NCBI GenBank assembly: GCA_016714445.1
Contig: JADJNF010000001.1
Location: forward strand, 62,001-126,000
Length of the DNA: 64,000 nucleotides
Direction of reading: 5' to 3'
DNA from: Saprospiraceae bacterium
Lineage (GTDB): Bacteria; Bacteroidota; Bacteroidia; Chitinophagales; Saprospiraceae
A model generated the notes under the pieces. That model searched no databases, was not told the origin of the DNA, and saw nothing but the letters and a program-made list of their open reading frames with translations. Position numbers and translations under genes: made by a program. Shown here one piece after another: positions 18,801-26,805 of this stretch (the stretch's first letter is position 1; each line of letters opens with the position of its first letter).

Positions 18801-19742
18801 CCAATAGGTGGAAAGTCACCATTTACTATAGATTGGAGTAATGGGTCAAACTCATTTAATCAAGATAGTTTATCACCGGGATTATACAGCTATGTTATGT
18901 CTGATGCAAATGCTTGTCAAACATCGGGATGGGCAGTGATAGGTGGAGGAAATTGTGTGCTTTCAGCTAGTGCAGATATCATTCAACCCAGCTGTTTTAA
19001 TTCATTTGATGGAAAGATAAGTGTAAATATTGTTGGACAATTTGATACCTACAAAATACAATTGTTCAGTGAAAGTGAAGAAGTCTTTTTACCTTTGGAT
19101 TCATTGCAAGCCGGGATTTATACCATAATAATTACGGATTCTTTGCAATGCACTACAATAATTCAACAAATTACTCTTGCTTCAGAGCACCCGGAGATTC
19201 TTCTTGATTCCATTATAGTAAAAAACCCTACTTCTTCAACCAGTAAAAATGGGAGTCTGCAAGCTATTGTTTCCGGTGGTGCTGGTGATCTGCAATACGA
19301 ATGGTTTAAGGATGGTCTATCCCTTGGGGCAAATTCAATAATAAGCGACCTCTCTGTTGGTATTTATACTTTAGTTGTCACTGATACGTCCGGGTGCCGA
19401 TTACAGCTAAACAGTATATTCCTTCAAACCATTAATGGGAATAAAGACATTACATTATCTCATGTGAAGCTTCTTCCTAATCCGGTGTCAGACATTTTAA
19501 CGATATTTAATGAAAGTAGATACCCGATTGAAAAAGTGGAAATATTTGACTTATATGGAAAACTTATTTACAGAGATACTCCAATAGGAACTTCAGAAAA
19601 AACAGAATATTACCTTCAGGATATAAATATAAAGGAATCAGGGTTTTACATCATAAACATGTATATCAAAGGAAAAAAAGATGATCAAGAAGTTTGTAGT
19701 GCAGATGTAAATATTCCACATATATACATCCTTTCAATGTAA
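15867..19742 (+). CDS. Secreted SprB-repeat protein with CXXCH N-terminal domain; T9SS tail apparently frameshifted
   Basis: As read, 1291 residues from a GTG start that gives a signal peptide (TLFIFGLFCAVIFGLG). The N-terminal domain contains GYTGAPGDSSCGECHSG, one CXXCH haem-type motif, and a Reelin-like fold (choice-of-anchor V type in Bacteroidota). From about residue 200 there are some 13 SprB-like units of 70-80 residues with the pattern C-x-G-x-x-NG ... GG-x-x-x-Y-x-W-S-x-G ... AG-x-Y-x-VTVTD. The final domain is a T9SS type A sorting domain (LLPNPVSDILTIFNES) but the last 20 residues (from DDQEVCSADV) do not fit the family. Dropping one A from the A7 run at 19673-19679 gives the tail KGKKMIKKFVVQM and a stop at 19708-19710, exactly the expected ending. 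Likely a surface adhesin or motility-related filament. Confidence 0.87.
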   Translation: MSNKTLFIFGLFCAVIFGLGNSGLHPTSGTAGYTGAPGDSSCGECHSGNNASLNGNITLSGLPATIITGESYTITVTITNPNGNATRAGFQMVALTGTNTNAGVLAEHPDFIDNTEILTVFGGKKYIGHNPASDFPASNEITYLINWTAPASTGSNPIIKFYASSVIANGNNSSSQDRVVFTNMQIPIQSASAPLNVSLANVIGTTCSDSNNGMAQANASGGSGTYSYSWTNGVTNAINTTLPPGIATVTVTDNAGASATASTNINSPSAISISVQGTVVCQNATNGSASVIANGGTGNYSYTWSNGSTGSSISGLSVGLYTVTVSDANGCLKSGSTSINTSPEIQINENINHVTCNGLSNGSIFLTISGGTPGFSYLWSDGSTQANISNLAANSYTVTVTDAVLCSIFSTFSIDEPQEIVGTVSNLNHVSCYGENDGSATITVSGGSPPYTFLWSTGASGSGITNTQSGFSAGNYNVTVTDFFDCETLITVNISQPDQITVNTIDQQNVTCFSNNDGIINISVTGLTGLPSYLWSNQSTLPTIVDLSPGTYSLTVTDGGNNCTQTAVYSINEPLLLSVEPNNVGNVSCHGGNNGTVVALASGGTGNYNYIWNTGNTTLILNNITAGTYSVTVTDSNGCTDSTSININEPQAILVELNSSSNATCLGASNGSITISASNGFPPYNYLWQNGTTTALNNNLMAGNYAVTVTDANTCTSSASFTVQTNSSFQLEVIEVENVECHGDSTGMVSVTNNSQFTYLWSNGTTGSQLVQAPAGVYTVVATDPAACQSTPLVIDITEPPIIEVSIVEADTVLCPGESNGHLSLNINGGTGPLVWQWSNGEITLTQDSLMAGIYNIFVSDSTNCQVSKAIEIFVSDSIRIGQVNVQDVLCYKEFSGSISIAKNGGYGELITTWSNGVSNQDTISELSKGYYFITITDEANCVLKDTFMVEQPDSLFAFIVVENETQSGLNDGKIIITPIGGKSPFTIDWSNGSNSFNQDSLSPGLYSYVMSDANACQTSGWAVIGGGNCVLSASADIIQPSCFNSFDGKISVNIVGQFDTYKIQLFSESEEVFLPLDSLQAGIYTIIITDSLQCTTIIQQITLASEHPEILLDSIIVKNPTSSTSKNGSLQAIVSGGAGDLQYEWFKDGLSLGANSIISDLSVGIYTLVVTDTSGCRLQLNSIFLQTINGNKDITLSHVKLLPNPVSDILTIFNESRYPIEKVEIFDLYGKLIYRDTPIGTSEKTEYYLQDINIKESGFYIINMYIKGKKDDQEVCSADVNIPHIYILSM

Positions 19743-19745
19743 AAT

Positions 19746-19786
19746 AAAAAAAGGTACACTTTTGATGATAAAAGTGTACCTTTTTT
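19746..19786. terminator. Bidirectional terminator between convergent genes
   Basis: A long hairpin: GGTACACTTTT / AAAAGTGTACC with a 6-base loop, flanked by an A-run before and a T-run after, so it can stop transcripts from both the SprB-repeat gene (plus) and the PspA-like gene (minus). Confidence 0.9.
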
Positions 19787-19804
19787 ATTATTCAGAATGG
19801 TTAC

Positions 19805-20812
19805 CTAAGAATTAAAAAGACCGTCATATTGAGAATCAGTACCTCTGGTCTGAATATCAGGTTGTTTCAACTCAAGGATATCGTCGCTCATTTTCTCTTT
19901 TCCACCTAACAGTAAAAGGGTGGAATTTTTTTCGTAATCTTCTAACATTTTCATGCCTTGCTCTTCAAAAACCCCATTCTGAAGATCAATTGAATTCATG
20001 AAATTGGATGACATTTCCATAAATCGCTCCATTTCACCAACTTTATTGGCGACATCGTCGGCAATCACTTCCATGGCTTGATCAAACATAGCTCTCTTAT
20101 CTGCATCTCCTTTAATGATACTCATCGCTGATCTCATGGCAGAATGACTGGCCCTAATCGCCTTTCTTTCTTGTTCTTTCACTTTTACCTGATCTGTGGT
20201 ATCTTCAATTAATATCTCAGAGTTGGAATACATTTTTGTCAAAACCCGATATAAAATCGACATCTTATTATGTAATGCGGTATATTTTTCATTACTTTCC
20301 TGCAATCTTGCTGCCTTTCTACTTGCCAATAACATTGCACTTTCGTTATTCTGTTCTTTCGCCTTCTTTGCAATAAGCATACTATTTGTGATCTCTTTAT
20401 TATTTTCTTCCACAATAGTAACCAACTTTCTCATCTGCCCTTTCAGATTGCCGATTTGTGTGCCCATTTTCTGAAGGTTGTCCTGCAAATCACTGATATA
20501 GTTTTTTAGAATACCAATGGGATCTATCGTCACAAATACACCAGTAACCCATCTCATCACACTTTTATACATGTAAGACACAAGTGTGCGCCATTTCGGA
20601 TCAAGCACCATATAAATAATTAGACCAAGAATGGCCAATAATGCTACTATACCTATCGTATTGGAAAGCATTTGTAATATAAGTGCACTATATTTAAATA
20701 ATAAAAATCCTATTCCACCAATGATAGCTGCAAGGAATAAAGCTCCCGTAGTACCTTCTGGTTTTTGCCAGAATGATTTTGGTTTAAATTCTGTATTTGG
20801 AAAGTTTGCCAT
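19805..20812 (-). CDS. Membrane protein with two N-terminal TM segments and a PspA-like coiled-coil body
   Basis: A 335-residue protein of unassigned function. Residues about 25-70 form two hydrophobic segments (GALFLAAIIGGIGFLLF and IGIVALLAILGLIIYMVL). From about 95 to 290 it is long amphipathic helix rich in Lys, Glu and Gln (LQDNLQKMGTQIGNLKGQMRK, KAKEQNNESAMLLASRKAAR), reminiscent of the PspA/IM30/Vipp1 membrane-remodelling family, though the similarity is by composition and pattern, not a firm match. It ends with an acidic, disordered-looking tail. It follows a second coiled-coil gene by 69 bases on the same strand and probably shares its transcript. A membrane-associated scaffold or stress protein is a guess. 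Confidence 0.7.
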   Translation of the reverse strand: MANFPNTEFKPKSFWQKPEGTTGALFLAAIIGGIGFLLFKYSALILQMLSNTIGIVALLAILGLIIYMVLDPKWRTLVSYMYKSVMRWVTGVFVTIDPIGILKNYISDLQDNLQKMGTQIGNLKGQMRKLVTIVEENNKEITNSMLIAKKAKEQNNESAMLLASRKAARLQESNEKYTALHNKMSILYRVLTKMYSNSEILIEDTTDQVKVKEQERKAIRASHSAMRSAMSIIKGDADKRAMFDQAMEVIADDVANKVGEMERFMEMSSNFMNSIDLQNGVFEEQGMKMLEDYEKNSTLLLLGGKEKMSDDILELKQPDIQTRGTDSQYDGLFNS

Positions 20813-20881
20813 AATGTTTCTTTGTTTTGTTGTGTAAAATTATATTAAATTTATAAACTGCATGTAAAACTAGATAATATT

Positions 20882-21433
20882 TTATAAAATCCTGTCATAA
20901 AGTAATCCGTCCTCTTCCACCTCAGTATATAAAATATCAAATGTTGCTTTGAATTGATCTCTTGTATCTTCAATTTTTACCCTTGACATATCTGCTGTTT
21001 CCTTTAATTTCTGAATTTCCTGCTCAATTATTGTTTGTTCTTTCTGGAGCTGAGTGATTTTGCGTGTATTTTCTTCTATCTTTTCCTGTAAACGTTTTAC
21101 TTCCATCGTCTTTGCATCAATATTATTCGCAATCTGATTTTTAAGTGCTTGTGCGAACTGTTCTTTTTCTTTGCTGAGAATATTTTTATAATGTTGCACG
21201 GTTAACATAAGTTTGTCTTTGGTTAACCCCATAGTAGAAGCGGTCAGAAAAGCGCTTTTTGCTGCAGTTGATTCATCCATACCAAGTTGACATAGCGATT
21301 TATATGACTGTTTAAATTTTAAGTAATCAAAATCTTTTTGCTGCCCATCTTTGATGGCATTAAGAAGTTTCATCAGCACTTTATCATTCATTTGCTCAGA
21401 TCCGGCAAAAAGTTCCTTCAGATTTATGGTCAT
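20882..21433 (-). CDS. Coiled-coil protein, partner of the downstream PspA-like gene
   Basis: A 183-residue cytoplasmic-looking protein with no signal peptide. Residues 1-80 are a compact helical region (LKELFAGSEQMNDKVLMKLL, then MDESTAAKSAFLTASTMGLT). Residues about 85-165 form one long charged coiled coil (EVKRLQEKIEENTRKITQLQ). I do not recognise the family. The coiled coil and close spacing to the membrane-anchored coiled-coil gene make physical association of the two products plausible. A TACCTTTG box stands 23 bases before the ATG, so this gene is probably the first of the pair. Confidence 0.7.
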   Translation of the reverse strand: MTINLKELFAGSEQMNDKVLMKLLNAIKDGQQKDFDYLKFKQSYKSLCQLGMDESTAAKSAFLTASTMGLTKDKLMLTVQHYKNILSKEKEQFAQALKNQIANNIDAKTMEVKRLQEKIEENTRKITQLQKEQTIIEQEIQKLKETADMSRVKIEDTRDQFKATFDILYTEVEEDGLLYDRIL

Positions 21434-21456
21434 TTTTCGTTATTTATTTATTTTGG

Positions 21457-21464
21457 CAAAGGTA
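21457..21464 (-). promoter_or_regulatory. Bacteroidota -7 box for the coiled-coil/PspA-like pair
   Basis: The minus strand reads TACCTTTG. A TTG lies 23 bases further upstream (21488-21490), two more than the usual 19-21 spacing. Confidence 0.45.
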
Positions 21465-21539
21465 AACGGAATGTAAATACCCGACATCAATAATTCGATT
21501 AAACAAGGATTTGAACCTACAAATATAGATTAATTACAA

Positions 21540-22178
21540 TTACTTTTCCTTTTTGTTAATATATTCAAAGTGTTTTTGAACAAAACCATCGAACATTTCA
21601 TTATGCAAAACACTGTCAGTATTAAATTCATCAGAGTACATTTTTTTAACTGATCTTTGTCTTGACGCTTCAAAGAGAGAAACTGCACAAGCTACACTTA
21701 TGTTCAGACTCTGAACCATTCCATATTGAGGAATGATGAAATTACCATCAAGCAGACTTCTGGCTTTTTCTGAAATACCCTTCTGTTCATTGCCAAACAT
21801 TAATGCTACAGGCCGGGTTAAATCGAGATCGTACAGAGATTGTGTATCCTCACCCAAATGGGTTCCATAGATATTTTGATATTTTGATCTTACATGCTCA
21901 AAACACGGTTCAATTTCACCATAATAATGGGTTTTTACCCACTTTCTTGTGCCGGATGAAGTATTTTTACCTACTTTTTGTTTTAGGAAATTATGACTTG
22001 CTTCAGTATATAAAATAAATACTTCTGATATTCCTATGGCATCACAACTTCTGATAACTGCACCAATGTTGTGTGGGTCATGTACATTTTCAAGAATAAC
22101 AGTGATATTTTGTCTTTTGGCAATGACTTCTCTAAATCTTTTAGTACGTTCATCGGTTAAAGCATCCTTCATTTGCAA
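21540..22178 (-). CDS. trmH: TrmH-type (SpoU) tRNA 2'-O-methyltransferase
   Basis: A 212-residue SPOUT methyltransferase of the TrmH/SpoU group, which transfers methyl from S-adenosylmethionine to a ribose 2'-OH; the short length and N-terminus (ALTDERTKRFREVIAKRQ) fit tRNA Gm18 methyltransferases. All three SPOUT motifs are seen: motif 1 ENVHDPHNIGAVIRSCDA with the catalytic Arg, motif 2 ALMFGNEQKGIS, and motif 3 MVQSLNISVACAVSLFEA, which forms the knot. It begins 3 bases after the stop of the lipoprotein gene and is surely in the same transcript as guaA and that gene. Confidence 0.9.
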   Translation of the reverse strand: MQMKDALTDERTKRFREVIAKRQNITVILENVHDPHNIGAVIRSCDAIGISEVFILYTEASHNFLKQKVGKNTSSGTRKWVKTHYYGEIEPCFEHVRSKYQNIYGTHLGEDTQSLYDLDLTRPVALMFGNEQKGISEKARSLLDGNFIIPQYGMVQSLNISVACAVSLFEASRQRSVKKMYSDEFNTDSVLHNEMFDGFVQKHFEYINKKEK

Positions 22179-22181
22179 TGT

Positions 22182-23645
22182 TTATTTCTTTCGTTCCCAT
22201 TTATTTCCCGTAAATTCGATGATATCAAGATGCTTATTTTCAAAATAATCAAATTTTAAAGGATCATTGGTTACAGGAGAATCTTCGGATCTCGCTTTTC
22301 TGATATCATAGACACTCTGCAGATATGACGTAGCTTCATTTTCAAGATAATATTGGAAATTTCGACCATACTTCCAGATATGCCGACCTAGATATAACAT
22401 CAAATCATACCCCTTTACAGCATCCTCACTTGGTATCTCCCCATACATATCGAGATATGCTCTTCTGAACTCACGTATCTTACCTTGATCAAGATCTACA
22501 AAATCTGACATCACCACCTTCATTTTCAATGCATTATAAAAATCAAAATCTACTTTATCAGAGTCATAGAGTATGGGCATTCCGTATACTGATATATTTC
22601 TGCCTGATTTCTCAGCTGATAGCCTTCTTAAACAAGAGTAAATAAAATCTTCATCTGTGTAGGAATAATTCGGAATGATTACGGCTTTAACCTTATTGTT
22701 TTTAAACAAACGTGAAAACGCTGACGGTCCTGCACTGAGGCTATCCGTAGACACAAAATAAGAAGTATAAAAATCTGAAATATGTTGGGTAGTTGATACT
22801 GTTTCTTGAAAATACTGTATCCAGGAAGCTGTCTCTTTATTATTTTTACCTATGATGACCACTTCACCTTTTTGATAGTCAGCGGAAGTACTTTCAGCAA
22901 GCTTTAAAAAATGTTCCTTCAGATTAGGTTTCATCTGAATATAATAAGGATTTTCATTGGTTATTTTAGTGCTGGTCTGCCAGGGAGAAACCAATGGAAT
23001 ACTCTTTATTTTACATTCATCTGCCAGAACTTTTAAGTCTTCACGTTCAAAAGGCCCAATAATAAGATCAGTATTTTCAGTTAAAAGATCTTTTAGGTTA
23101 TCTTTTATTTTATAATTTCCTTCTTCGGTATCAATCACCTGAACATTTAATTTAATACCCTCTTCATCCAGCGTTTCCAATGCTCTGAGTGCCCCGGCAT
23201 AAAAATGAACAAAACGAGATTCAGAAGGAAAAGTCTGTGCGTCAGAATTGAGTGGTATTAAGAGTGTAACATTATACTCATCTTTTAAATCCAAACCTTC
23301 AGCATAAATTACATTTTGCTTTTGTTTTGTAACAATTGGCGGATTTTTTTCCGAAATATCATGCCACATTATTGTATCAATGGGTAATGTAACCTTTATA
23401 TTTTTGTCACCAGCAGGTTTCCCATTAGTGGCTTTGTTATTTTCTCTATTTTTTTCGGGTTGGGTTCCTTCAGCATCTGATTTATCTTTTGGTGGTGTTT
23501 TACCACCTGCTTTTACTATCTGTGCATCTTTGGGCACTGATACTGGTTTACTGACCGAGCAGGACTGCATTAACAATACCGCTATCACCAGGATGACTAT
23601 ATTATTCCCACTCAATGGTAGCAGGTGGTTTTGTACTGATATCAT
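22182..23645 (-). CDS. Lipoprotein with periplasmic-binding-protein type 1 fold
   Basis: An envelope lipoprotein: hydrophobic stretch IVILVIAVLL then lipobox LLMQSC, so the mature protein starts at the Cys. A Pro/Lys/Gly-rich linker follows. From about residue 115 the sequence resembles the type 1 periplasmic-binding fold of Leu/Ile/Val-type receptors (VTLLIPLNSD, LIIGPFEREDLKVLADECK, IPLVSPWQTS, KGYDLMLYLGRHI). No permease genes are nearby, so it may be a sensor or a cell-wall-related lipoprotein (LpoA-like folds exist) rather than a transporter part. The ATG used here overlaps the end of guaA by 44 bases and gives an n-region without basic residues; a GTG at residue 20 is possible but would leave a very short signal peptide. 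Start uncertain. Confidence 0.78.
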   Translation of the reverse strand: MISVQNHLLPLSGNNIVILVIAVLLMQSCSVSKPVSVPKDAQIVKAGGKTPPKDKSDAEGTQPEKNRENNKATNGKPAGDKNIKVTLPIDTIMWHDISEKNPPIVTKQKQNVIYAEGLDLKDEYNVTLLIPLNSDAQTFPSESRFVHFYAGALRALETLDEEGIKLNVQVIDTEEGNYKIKDNLKDLLTENTDLIIGPFEREDLKVLADECKIKSIPLVSPWQTSTKITNENPYYIQMKPNLKEHFLKLAESTSADYQKGEVVIIGKNNKETASWIQYFQETVSTTQHISDFYTSYFVSTDSLSAGPSAFSRLFKNNKVKAVIIPNYSYTDEDFIYSCLRRLSAEKSGRNISVYGMPILYDSDKVDFDFYNALKMKVVMSDFVDLDQGKIREFRRAYLDMYGEIPSEDAVKGYDLMLYLGRHIWKYGRNFQYYLENEATSYLQSVYDIRKARSEDSPVTNDPLKFDYFENKHLDIIEFTGNKWERKK

Positions 23646-25134
23646 ACACTACTCTATTTATTCCTTTGACCTGATTAATTATTTCACTGGAAATTGTGGC
23701 AAGTAACTCATATGGTAAATGGCTCCATTCAGCAGTCATGCCGTCTAAAGAATTGACACACCTTAATGCTACTGCATATTCATATGTTCTTTCGTCTCCC
23801 ATCACTCCTACCGACTGAACCGGCAAAAGAATGGTTCCTGCTTGCCACACTTTTTCATACCAACCCGATTTGCTTAGATTGTCTGTGTATATTTTATCAG
23901 CTTCCTGGCACAATCTTACTTTTTCTCTGGTAACTTCACCTAAAACCCTTATACCAAGCCCCGGTCCAGGAAAAGGATGTCTATTCAATAAGCGTGGTGG
24001 CACACCCAGTTCTTTCCCAACTTTTCTCACCTCATCTTTAAAAAGCATTCGAAGTGGCTCAACCAGTTTAAGTTTAAGTTTATCCGGCAGTCCTCCGACA
24101 TTATGATGTGATTTGATGGTAACTGAAGGTCCATGAACTGATACAGACTCGATAACATCAGGATATATAGTACCTTGTCCTAACCATTTAACTTCAGGAA
24201 GGTAATGGGATTCGTCTTCAAAAACTTCTATAAATAATCTTCCTATCACCTTTCTTTTTTCTTCCGGATCTTTTACCCCCGAAAGTCCATCCAGAAAAAG
24301 ATCTGCGGCATTCACCCCTTTTATATTAAGTCCCATACCTTTATAGGAGGATAACACATCTTCAAATTCATTTTTTCTCAGCAGACCATTATCAATAAAT
24401 ACACAATGAAGCCTGTCGCCAATGGCCCGATGTATCAGACAAGCAGCAACTGTTGAGTCCACCCCACCGGATAACCCCATCAAAACATGTTCATTCCCCA
24501 GTTCATTTTTAAGTCTTTCTACCGTTTCATGAATCATGGATGCTGGAGTCCATTCACATTTACATCCTGCAACTTCATGTATAAAATTATAGAGTATCTC
24601 TTTGCCCTGAAGACTATGAGTCACCTCCGGGTGAAATTGAAAACAATAAACAGGATATTTATACATTGTATCTATGGACCGGTAAGCAGCCACTATGTCA
24701 GACGTACGTGCTATTATTTCAAAACCATCAGGTACCTTAGTGATAGAATCTCCATGCGACATCCAAACCTGAGTGGCAGGCTCTACTTCTTCGAAAATAC
24801 GATCTGGCTCGGTCACTGTCATAATGGCCTTTCCATATTCACGTTTGTCAGATTTTAATACTTTACCTCCCAGTTTATGCGCTATCAATTGTGCCCCATA
24901 ACATACTCCCAACACTGGATAAACGCCAACAATCTTTTCCAAATCAAAATCGAGTGCATTTTCATCCAGAACTGAAAAAGGACTTCCTGATAGTATTACT
25001 GCTTTTATGTCGTCTCTTTGGGGAAACTTATTAAACGGGTAGATCTCACAATATACATTCAACTCTCGTAGCCTCCTGGCTATCAGTTGCGTATATTGAG
25101 AACCAAAATCAAGGATTACAATTAATTCATTCAT
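23602..25134 (-). CDS. guaA: GMP synthase, glutamine-hydrolysing
   Basis: Converts XMP to GMP with glutamine and ATP. The 510-residue product has both parts: a class I glutamine amidotransferase domain (nucleophile Cys in VLGVCYGAQLIAHKLGG near 74-90, His-Glu in FQFHPEVTHS near 166-175) and an ATP-pyrophosphatase domain with P-loop GLSGGVDSTVAACL near 220-233. The C-terminal dimerisation segment contains HPFPGPGLGIRVLGEV and ends with the near-invariant STKPPATIEWE. A -7 box stands 5 bases before the ATG, suggesting a leaderless or nearly leaderless mRNA. First gene of the guaA-lipoprotein-trmH run. Confidence 0.97.
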   Translation of the reverse strand: MNELIVILDFGSQYTQLIARRLRELNVYCEIYPFNKFPQRDDIKAVILSGSPFSVLDENALDFDLEKIVGVYPVLGVCYGAQLIAHKLGGKVLKSDKREYGKAIMTVTEPDRIFEEVEPATQVWMSHGDSITKVPDGFEIIARTSDIVAAYRSIDTMYKYPVYCFQFHPEVTHSLQGKEILYNFIHEVAGCKCEWTPASMIHETVERLKNELGNEHVLMGLSGGVDSTVAACLIHRAIGDRLHCVFIDNGLLRKNEFEDVLSSYKGMGLNIKGVNAADLFLDGLSGVKDPEEKRKVIGRLFIEVFEDESHYLPEVKWLGQGTIYPDVIESVSVHGPSVTIKSHHNVGGLPDKLKLKLVEPLRMLFKDEVRKVGKELGVPPRLLNRHPFPGPGLGIRVLGEVTREKVRLCQEADKIYTDNLSKSGWYEKVWQAGTILLPVQSVGVMGDERTYEYAVALRCVNSLDGMTAEWSHLPYELLATISSEIINQVKGINRVVYDISTKPPATIEWE

Positions 25135-25139
25135 GGGCG

Positions 25140-25147
25140 CAAAGATA
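25140..25147 (-). promoter_or_regulatory. -7 box abutting the guaA start
   Basis: The minus strand reads TATCTTTGCGCCC and then ATG. The box ends 5 bases before the start codon, leaving almost no room for a 5' leader. No -33 TTG at standard spacing. Confidence 0.45.
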
Positions 25148-25209
25148 TAATCTTCTGCTCAAGAAACTAAAGATACCAAGGATAAATACCTGCAAAGTGC
25201 TCAATAAAT

Positions 25210-25785
25210 CTAAAAAATATAGTTTATTTTGACTTCATCAATGTCTCTATCGCCCGAAAGTGTTTCATAAGAAAGTCTTTCCTGAGCTATGCCACGTATT
25301 TTAAAATAAGTTCGAACAGAATTTATTCTATTTTTATCAATGAGAGCATCTTTTTTTGTTGATAAAGTGCGAATGATCACCCTGGCAGAAGGTGATTTCC
25401 TTAGCTCTCCAATAACTTCATCTAAACGACTAATGGCCAAATCAGATAAAGTTGCATATCCGCTTTCAAAAGGCACAGAAATGTAATTATCGTCAATCTC
25501 ACCAAATGCCTTTACCGATGGCAAAACTACTTTCTGATCTGATTTTATAGTCTGTTGATTAGCTACAAACTGTCCATAGTCCTGAATTTTTATGGTAAAT
25601 CCCTTTAGATAATCAGGTTCGTCCCGAATGATTTCCTTGACTTCTCCATCTTTGGTTATTTGGGCTAGTACAGCTTGTGAATTATACAGAATAACAGCCT
25701 CTTTTGTAGACTGTGAGTGCAGTGTATTGCCGACCATAATTATGCTCAGCAGAAACACAAATCGGGGGAAATTTGTGTATGTCAT
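25210..25785 (-). CDS. Secreted protein with divergent OmpA-like C-terminal domain
   Basis: A 191-residue exported protein: signal peptide FPRFVFLLSIIMVGNTLHSQ near 5-25. The N-terminal half (about 30-90) is not recognised. Residues about 100-190 follow the OmpA/MotB peptidoglycan-binding pattern: YISVPFESGYATLSDLAISR, LDEVIGELRKSPSARVIIRTL, then KNRINSVRTYFKIRGIAQER, and a final GDRDIDEVKINYIF in place of the usual GE-x-x-P ending. The key Asp and Arg (KNRINSVR) appear kept in modified form. Likely a periplasmic, cell-wall-associated protein. It lies 29 bases after nusB and is probably in its transcript. Confidence 0.65.
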   Translation of the reverse strand: MTYTNFPRFVFLLSIIMVGNTLHSQSTKEAVILYNSQAVLAQITKDGEVKEIIRDEPDYLKGFTIKIQDYGQFVANQQTIKSDQKVVLPSVKAFGEIDDNYISVPFESGYATLSDLAISRLDEVIGELRKSPSARVIIRTLSTKKDALIDKNRINSVRTYFKIRGIAQERLSYETLSGDRDIDEVKINYIF

Positions 25786-25814
25786 GTGATATAGGTTATA
25801 AAGATTATAAAATA

Positions 25815-26753
25815 TTATTCATCAAGTAATCCTCGCCCTTCCTTGACGATATTACCTTTCGCTTTTAAGTCCTGCAATAATCTGTCCAAAATTCCATTTA
25901 CAAACTCTTTACTCTTCGAAGTACTATAATTTTTGGCCAATTCTACATACTCATTTAAGGTTACTTTAATTGGAATAGTTGGACAATACATAAATTCACA
26001 AAGGGCCATTTTAATCATGATCATATCAAGTATGGCAACTCTGTCTGCATCCCAGTTTTGTAAAACCGGCTCAATATATTGTAATAACGTTTTATCTTCT
26101 TTTAAAGTTTCAGAAAGCAAAAATTCTCCGTATTCTTTGGTAGTTTCATCATCCGGATAGTGTTCCATGATAAAATTTTCATCTTCACTTGGGAGTGCTT
26201 TCAATACTTTTTTTATGGTGCCAATAATAAGGGATTTATCGTCTTCCCAGTTGGCATAATGGTCTTCTATGATTTCATTGAATAATTCATTCCTCCTGCA
26301 AAATCTGAAAAGTTCCAGCAACATTTCCAGGTTTTCGTCATTGGTAGTTTCATTAGTCAAAAATGTAGTATATGCTTCTTCTTTAACAAACTCATAGTAA
26401 ATGGTTTTAAAATGATCTTTGTCAACTTTCTGAGCAAAGTATAATTTTTCAAATTTAGTCTGAATGGTTTTATTTTTAACCAAAGCCTGAATCATGGGAT
26501 TACTCCACAGCTTAGACGTAAATTTTTTATCCAGTTCTGTAGGTAAATGTTTAGACTTCCTTTTTTCCTGATCTTCAGAAGCTATCTTAGTGATCTGAAT
26601 CAGATTATACAAAGAGAACAATAACAGATGGAAACTATCATCAATTTTTTTCCAATACTCTTTCATAGTAGCGTTATAATCCAAAGATTCATCTCTACTC
26701 TGTGCATAAAGCACTTGCATCACTTTTATCCTTACGTTTCTTCTGCTCAGCAT
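25815..26753 (-). CDS. nusB: Transcription antitermination factor NusB (long Bacteroidota form)
   Basis: A 312-residue RNA-binding protein that joins NusE/S10 on boxA RNA in rRNA antitermination. The N-terminus MLSRRNVRIKVMQVLYAQS is the boxA-binding arginine-rich start of NusB, and the C-terminal segment VAILDMIMIKMALCEF followed by VTLNEYVELAKNYSTSKSKEF and FVNGILDRLL is the family signature. The usual length is about 140 residues; this one has an inserted helical middle of about 150 residues, which is the normal state in Bacteroidota. Promoter-like elements stand 53 bases upstream. Confidence 0.93.
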   Translation of the reverse strand: MLSRRNVRIKVMQVLYAQSRDESLDYNATMKEYWKKIDDSFHLLLFSLYNLIQITKIASEDQEKRKSKHLPTELDKKFTSKLWSNPMIQALVKNKTIQTKFEKLYFAQKVDKDHFKTIYYEFVKEEAYTTFLTNETTNDENLEMLLELFRFCRRNELFNEIIEDHYANWEDDKSLIIGTIKKVLKALPSEDENFIMEHYPDDETTKEYGEFLLSETLKEDKTLLQYIEPVLQNWDADRVAILDMIMIKMALCEFMYCPTIPIKVTLNEYVELAKNYSTSKSKEFVNGILDRLLQDLKAKGNIVKEGRGLLDE

Positions 26754-26805
26754 TCTTTTAATTACTTTTAATCTAAGATATTAACCTTATAAAGGCTTTA
26801 AAGTG

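Noticed and set aside
16480..19430. Regularly spaced similar segments, at first sight a DNA repeat array
   Set aside because: They are protein-level SprB-type units of 70-80 residues; the DNA of the units has diverged and no direct repeat or CRISPR-like spacing exists.
21507..21517. GGATTTGAACC, which looks like the T-loop of a tRNA on the minus strand
   Set aside because: No matching acceptor, D or anticodon arms are found around it, the flanking stem does not pair, and the interval between genes is too short and AT-rich for a tRNA.
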